From Pseudomonas sp. SID14000 (lineage in GTDB: Bacteria; Pseudomonadota; Gammaproteobacteria; Pseudomonadales; Pseudomonadaceae): 64,000 bases of DNA. Shown piece by piece: positions 61,550 to 64,000 of the stretch (its first letter is position 1; every line of letters begins with the position of its first letter). The position numbers and the translations under genes were made by a program. The stretch covers positions 1-64,000 of the forward strand of contig NZ_NFZQ01000019.1 in the NCBI RefSeq assembly GCF_002165135.1, in the 5' to 3' direction. Below the pieces are notes generated by a model. The model was not told the origin of the DNA. It was given only the letters and a program-made list of their open reading frames with translations, and did no database searches.

Positions 61550-62482
61550 ATGGACGACAACACCCTTTCCCTGTTCGCCGGCATCGGCGCCCTGCTGCTG
61601 CTCGCCAGCGTGATCGGCCGCCTGCTCAAATGGCGCGCCGGCCCGGCCCCGCACGCGGTGATCGACAACCTCAACGCCCGCATCAACGCCTGGTGGGTGA
61701 TGGTGCTGGTGATCGGCATCGCCTTCCTGTTCGGCAAATACGGCGTGATCGTGCTGTTCTACGGCGTATCGTTCTACGCCCTGCGCGAGTTCATGACCCT
61801 CACCCCGACCCGGCGCAGTGACTACCCGGCACTGGTGGCGGCGTTCTATGTGGCACTGCCGGTGCAGTACGTGCTGATCGCCATGGACTGGTACGGCCTG
61901 TTCAGCATCTTCATCCCGGTGTACCTGTTCCTGTTGCTGCCGATCCTGGCCAGCTTCGGCGGCGACACCACGCGCTTTCTCGAACGCGCCTCGAAGGTGC
62001 AGTGGGGGCTGATGATCGCGGTGTACTGCGTGTCGTCGGTGCCGGCACTGATGACCCTCGACATCCCCGGCTACGAGGGCCGCAACCTGCTGCTGATCGC
62101 CTGGCTGATCCTGGTGGTGCAGATCAGCGACGTGCTGCAGTACGTGTGCGGCAAGCTGTTCGGCAAGCACAAGGTGGCGCCCAACCTGTCGCCGTCCAAG
62201 ACCGTCGAAGGCCTGGCCGGCGGCGTGGCCTTGGCCACCCTGATCGGCGCGCTGCTGTGCTGGATCACCCCGTTCACCTTCTGGCAGGCCGCGCTGATGG
62301 CGTTGGCGGTGAACGCCATGGGCTTCTTCGGCGGGCTGGTGATGTCGGCGATCAAGCGCGACCGTGGGGTGAAGGACTGGGGGCACATGATCGAAGGCCA
62401 CGGCGGCATGCTCGACCGCATGGATTCGGTGTGCTTTGCCGCGCCGGTGTTCTTCCACTTTGTGCGGTATTGGTGGGCGTAG
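61550..62482 (+). CDS. ynbB: Phosphatidate cytidylyltransferase (YnbB/CdsA family)
   Basis: A 310-residue membrane enzyme with eight or so helices making CDP-diacylglycerol from phosphatidate and CTP. The CdsA signature is intact near the C-terminus (SAIKRDRGVKDWGHMIEGHG, then GMLDRMDS). It begins one base after the acyltransferase stop. The housekeeping cdsA normally lies with dxr and rseP, so this is a second, cluster-specific copy and supplies the substrate for the YnbA-like transferase. Confidence 0.9.
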   Translation: MDDNTLSLFAGIGALLLLASVIGRLLKWRAGPAPHAVIDNLNARINAWWVMVLVIGIAFLFGKYGVIVLFYGVSFYALREFMTLTPTRRSDYPALVAAFYVALPVQYVLIAMDWYGLFSIFIPVYLFLLLPILASFGGDTTRFLERASKVQWGLMIAVYCVSSVPALMTLDIPGYEGRNLLLIAWLILVVQISDVLQYVCGKLFGKHKVAPNLSPSKTVEGLAGGVALATLIGALLCWITPFTFWQAALMALAVNAMGFFGGLVMSAIKRDRGVKDWGHMIEGHGGMLDRMDSVCFAAPVFFHFVRYWWA

Positions 62483-62521
62483 AACGTGTTCGCCTTGAAC
62501 TTTCTAGTACCCGTAAGATCT

Positions 62522-62541
62522 AGCGCCGCCCGCGCGGCGCT
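62522..62541. terminator. GC hairpin after the lipid cluster
   Basis: AGCGCCGC-CCGC-GCGGCGCT, 40 bases after the last stop, without a T-run. It may mark the end of the operon. Confidence 0.35.
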
Positions 62542-62654
62542 CGGCCTCACAGGCAATAGAAAACTAAAGGCGAGCACTCAGCGGACTGATCGGATGGCAA
62601 AGTAAGCACATGCCTTCTGACACGTAAGAAATCAGCAAGTACCATCGGGCACCT

Positions 62655-62671
62655 ATACCCCCCAGGGGTAT
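62655..62671. promoter_or_regulatory. CsoR-type palindrome without an obvious target gene
   Basis: ATACCCC-CCA-GGGGTAT is a perfect 7-base inverted repeat of the G-tract form bound by CsoR/RcnR repressors. It lies 28 bases past the stop codon of the repressor gene, where no gene starts. Confidence 0.55.
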
Positions 62672-62698
62672 CCGTATCGCCATAGCTTGGCCGGTCTG

Positions 62699-62974
62699 CT
62701 ACTTGAGGTACGACCGCAGCAACGTCGCCACCTTGTCCGCCTCGTCCTGCCGCTCCTCGGCACTTAGCCCGTCCGCCACCAGGTGTTCGCGGATATGCCC
62801 TTCCATCACTTCGGCCATCAGCCCGTTCACCGCGCCGCGCACGGCGGCGATCTGCTGCAGGATCGCCAGGCAGTCCTTGTCCTGCTCCAGCGCTGTCTCC
62901 AGGGCAGCGGCCTGGCCTTTGATCTTGCGCACCCGGGTCAGCAGTTGCTTCTTGCTCTTCAGGGTATGTGCCAT
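62699..62974 (-). CDS. RcnR/DmeR-type metal-responsive repressor
   Basis: A 91-residue four-helix repressor of the CsoR/RcnR family. The ligand pattern His3, Cys35, His60, His64 is that of RcnR (nickel/cobalt), not the Cys-His-Cys of copper CsoR. Conserved text: LQQIAAVRGAVNGLMAEVME and GHIREH. The ATG at 62974 gives the correct family length. It is divergent from the cation exporter, with an RcnR-like operator between them. Confidence 0.9.
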   Translation of the reverse strand: MAHTLKSKKQLLTRVRKIKGQAAALETALEQDKDCLAILQQIAAVRGAVNGLMAEVMEGHIREHLVADGLSAEERQDEADKVATLLRSYLK

Positions 62975-62995
62975 TGGGTTCCACACCATGCTAGG

Positions 62996-63014
62996 TATAC
63001 TGGGGTATAGTATA
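62996..63014. promoter_or_regulatory. RcnR-like operator between repressor and exporter
   Basis: TATACT-GGGGTAT-AGTATA: 6-base arms around a 7-base G-rich centre, the layout of the RcnR site TACT-G6-N-AGTA. It lies 31 bases from the dmeF start and 22 from the repressor start. Confidence 0.75.
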
Positions 63015-63044
63015 TTTCTCGATGTTCCGGGAGCATGATAAACC

Positions 63045-63986
63045 ATGGCGACACAAACCTCAGACCGCTGGCAGCACAGCCACCAGTTCCATACCAGCAA
63101 CCTGGGCGCCGAGCGCAAGACGCGCCTGGCGGTGTGGCTGACCGCGGTGATGATGGTGGCGGAAATTACCGGGGGCTGGTTCTTCAATTCCATGGCGTTG
63201 CTGGCCGACGGCTGGCACATGAGCTCCCATGCCCTGGCCCTGGGCCTGTCGCTGCTGGCCTATGCCGCCGCGCGGCGTTATGCCGGCGACCGGCGCTTTG
63301 CCTTCGGCACCTGGAAAATCGAGATTCTCGGCGGCTACTCCAGCGCCCTGCTGTTGCTGGGCGTGGCCGGGCTGATGGCCTTCCAGTCGGTGGAGCGCCT
63401 GCTGGCACCAGGGCCGATCCATTATGACGAGGCAATTTTCATCGCCACCGTGGGCCTGGCCGTCAACCTGGTTTGCGCCTGGCTGCTGCGTGACGACCAT
63501 CACCATCACGATCATCACCACCATGGCCACGACCATCACCATGACCACGGCCACCATCACCACGACCTGAACCTGCGCTCGGCCTACCTGCATGTAATGG
63601 CCGACGCCGCCACCTCGGTGCTGGCGATTGTCGCCCTGCTGGCCGGCAAGTACTGGGGCGCCGGCTGGCTCGACCCGGTCATGGGCCTGGTCGGTGCGCT
63701 GCTGGTGGCGCTATGGGCCCGCGGGCTGCTGCGCGATACCGGGCGGGTGCTGCTGGATGCGGAGATGGACGCGCCGGTTGTGGAAGAAATCCGTGGGGTG
63801 GTCGCGCAGCTGCCGGTGCCGGCCAGCATCACCGACCTGCACGTGTGGCGCGTGGGCAAGGACCAGTACGCCTGCATTCTCGGCCTGGCCGCCCGGGCCG
63901 AATTCAGCGCCGACAGCGTGCGCATGGCCCTGGGCGTACACGAAGAACTGGCGCACATCACCGTCGAGGTCAACCGCCTGGCATAG
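63045..63986 (+). CDS. dmeF: DmeF-type cation diffusion facilitator (Co/Ni exporter)
   Basis: A 313-residue CDF transporter of six helices. ADGWHMSSHA in TM2 (H-x3-H) and HVMADAATS in TM5 (H-x3-D) form the metal site and match DmeF. The loop between TM4 and TM5 (about residues 147-173) holds about 16 histidines. A cytoplasmic CDF C-terminal domain ends the protein. It should export cobalt or nickel across the inner membrane under control of the divergent repressor. The start MATQTSDRW at 63045 has GGGAG upstream. Confidence 0.9.
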   Translation: MATQTSDRWQHSHQFHTSNLGAERKTRLAVWLTAVMMVAEITGGWFFNSMALLADGWHMSSHALALGLSLLAYAAARRYAGDRRFAFGTWKIEILGGYSSALLLLGVAGLMAFQSVERLLAPGPIHYDEAIFIATVGLAVNLVCAWLLRDDHHHHDHHHHGHDHHHDHGHHHHDLNLRSAYLHVMADAATSVLAIVALLAGKYWGAGWLDPVMGLVGALLVALWARGLLRDTGRVLLDAEMDAPVVEEIRGVVAQLPVPASITDLHVWRVGKDQYACILGLAARAEFSADSVRMALGVHEELAHITVEVNRLA

Positions 63987-64000
63987 CGCGACCAGACAGC

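Noticed and set aside
63480..63570. CAT/CAC-rich repeat run as a microsatellite or CRISPR-like array.
   Set aside because: It encodes the His-rich metal-binding loop of the DmeF-type exporter, in frame within the gene.

Overview
The window is chromosomal DNA of a fluorescent pseudomonad, almost certainly the Pseudomonas putida group. The grounds are high GC, many copies of the roughly 35-bp P. putida REP palindrome in facing pairs between genes, and a run of genes whose order I recall from P. putida KT2440: leucine dehydrogenase, maiA-hmgB-hmgA/hmgR, the short LOV photoreceptor, fabV, a btsT/yjiX/yjiA set, the LuxR solo ppoR, rlmG, cioAB, trmA, pcaGH, mcpS and ggt. That synteny comes from memory, not from a search. 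No tRNA, rRNA or CRISPR array was seen.

Region by region. 1-300: the 3' end of an IS3-family transposase and its terminal repeat, next to a REP pair. 300-6450: leucine dehydrogenase, a SirB1-like protein and the homogentisate operon (maiA, hmgB, hmgA) with its divergent IclR repressor and an operator over the predicted hmgA start of transcription. 6450-11550: a candidate small RNA, a short-chain dehydrogenase, an alpha/beta hydrolase, lrgAB with a LysR regulator, and mioC. 11680-15900: a light-sensing set (LOV protein, PilZ-like protein, MerR/LitR regulator), then a DUF1244/HopJ operon behind a FolM-like reductase. 15940-24470: an alpha/beta hydrolase, fabV, a four-gene agmatine operon with a Tat-signal deiminase and a LysR regulator, and a cytochrome b561/PepSY pair. 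24640-30930: thiolase, metE with a tandem operator, a MetF-MetV-like fusion and a COG0523 GTPase. 31100-37850: the pyruvate transporter btsT with yjiX, a PilZ protein, an NCS2 permease, radA and mscL. 37900-47800: fpr, ppoR, rlmG, cyanide-insensitive oxidase cioAB with a 51-residue partner, an MFS exporter, an AzgA-type purine permease and trmA. 47900-56550: pcaGH, a YpfJ metallopeptidase, chemoreceptor mcpS, ggt, a LysR regulator, mdaB and a small monooxygenase.

56760-62480 holds the most intriguing block: six tightly packed co-directional genes for a CDP-alcohol phosphatidyltransferase, an alpha/beta hydrolase-methyltransferase fusion, a PAP2-dual-specificity phosphatase fusion, a small membrane protein, an acyltransferase and a CDP-diacylglycerol synthase. 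It looks like an enlarged version of the uncharacterised E. coli ynbABCD cluster and may make a headgroup-modified phospholipid. The window closes with a divergent RcnR-type repressor and DmeF-type cation exporter sharing an RcnR-like operator.

Many genes join in aromatic and amino-acid catabolism: tyrosine/phenylalanine through homogentisate, protocatechuate through pcaHG, leucine, agmatine, glutathione. The regulatory sites I could read (HmgR, ANR, PcaQ-like, sigma-28, RcnR-like and LysR-type palindromes) sit where those pathways would be expected to be controlled.
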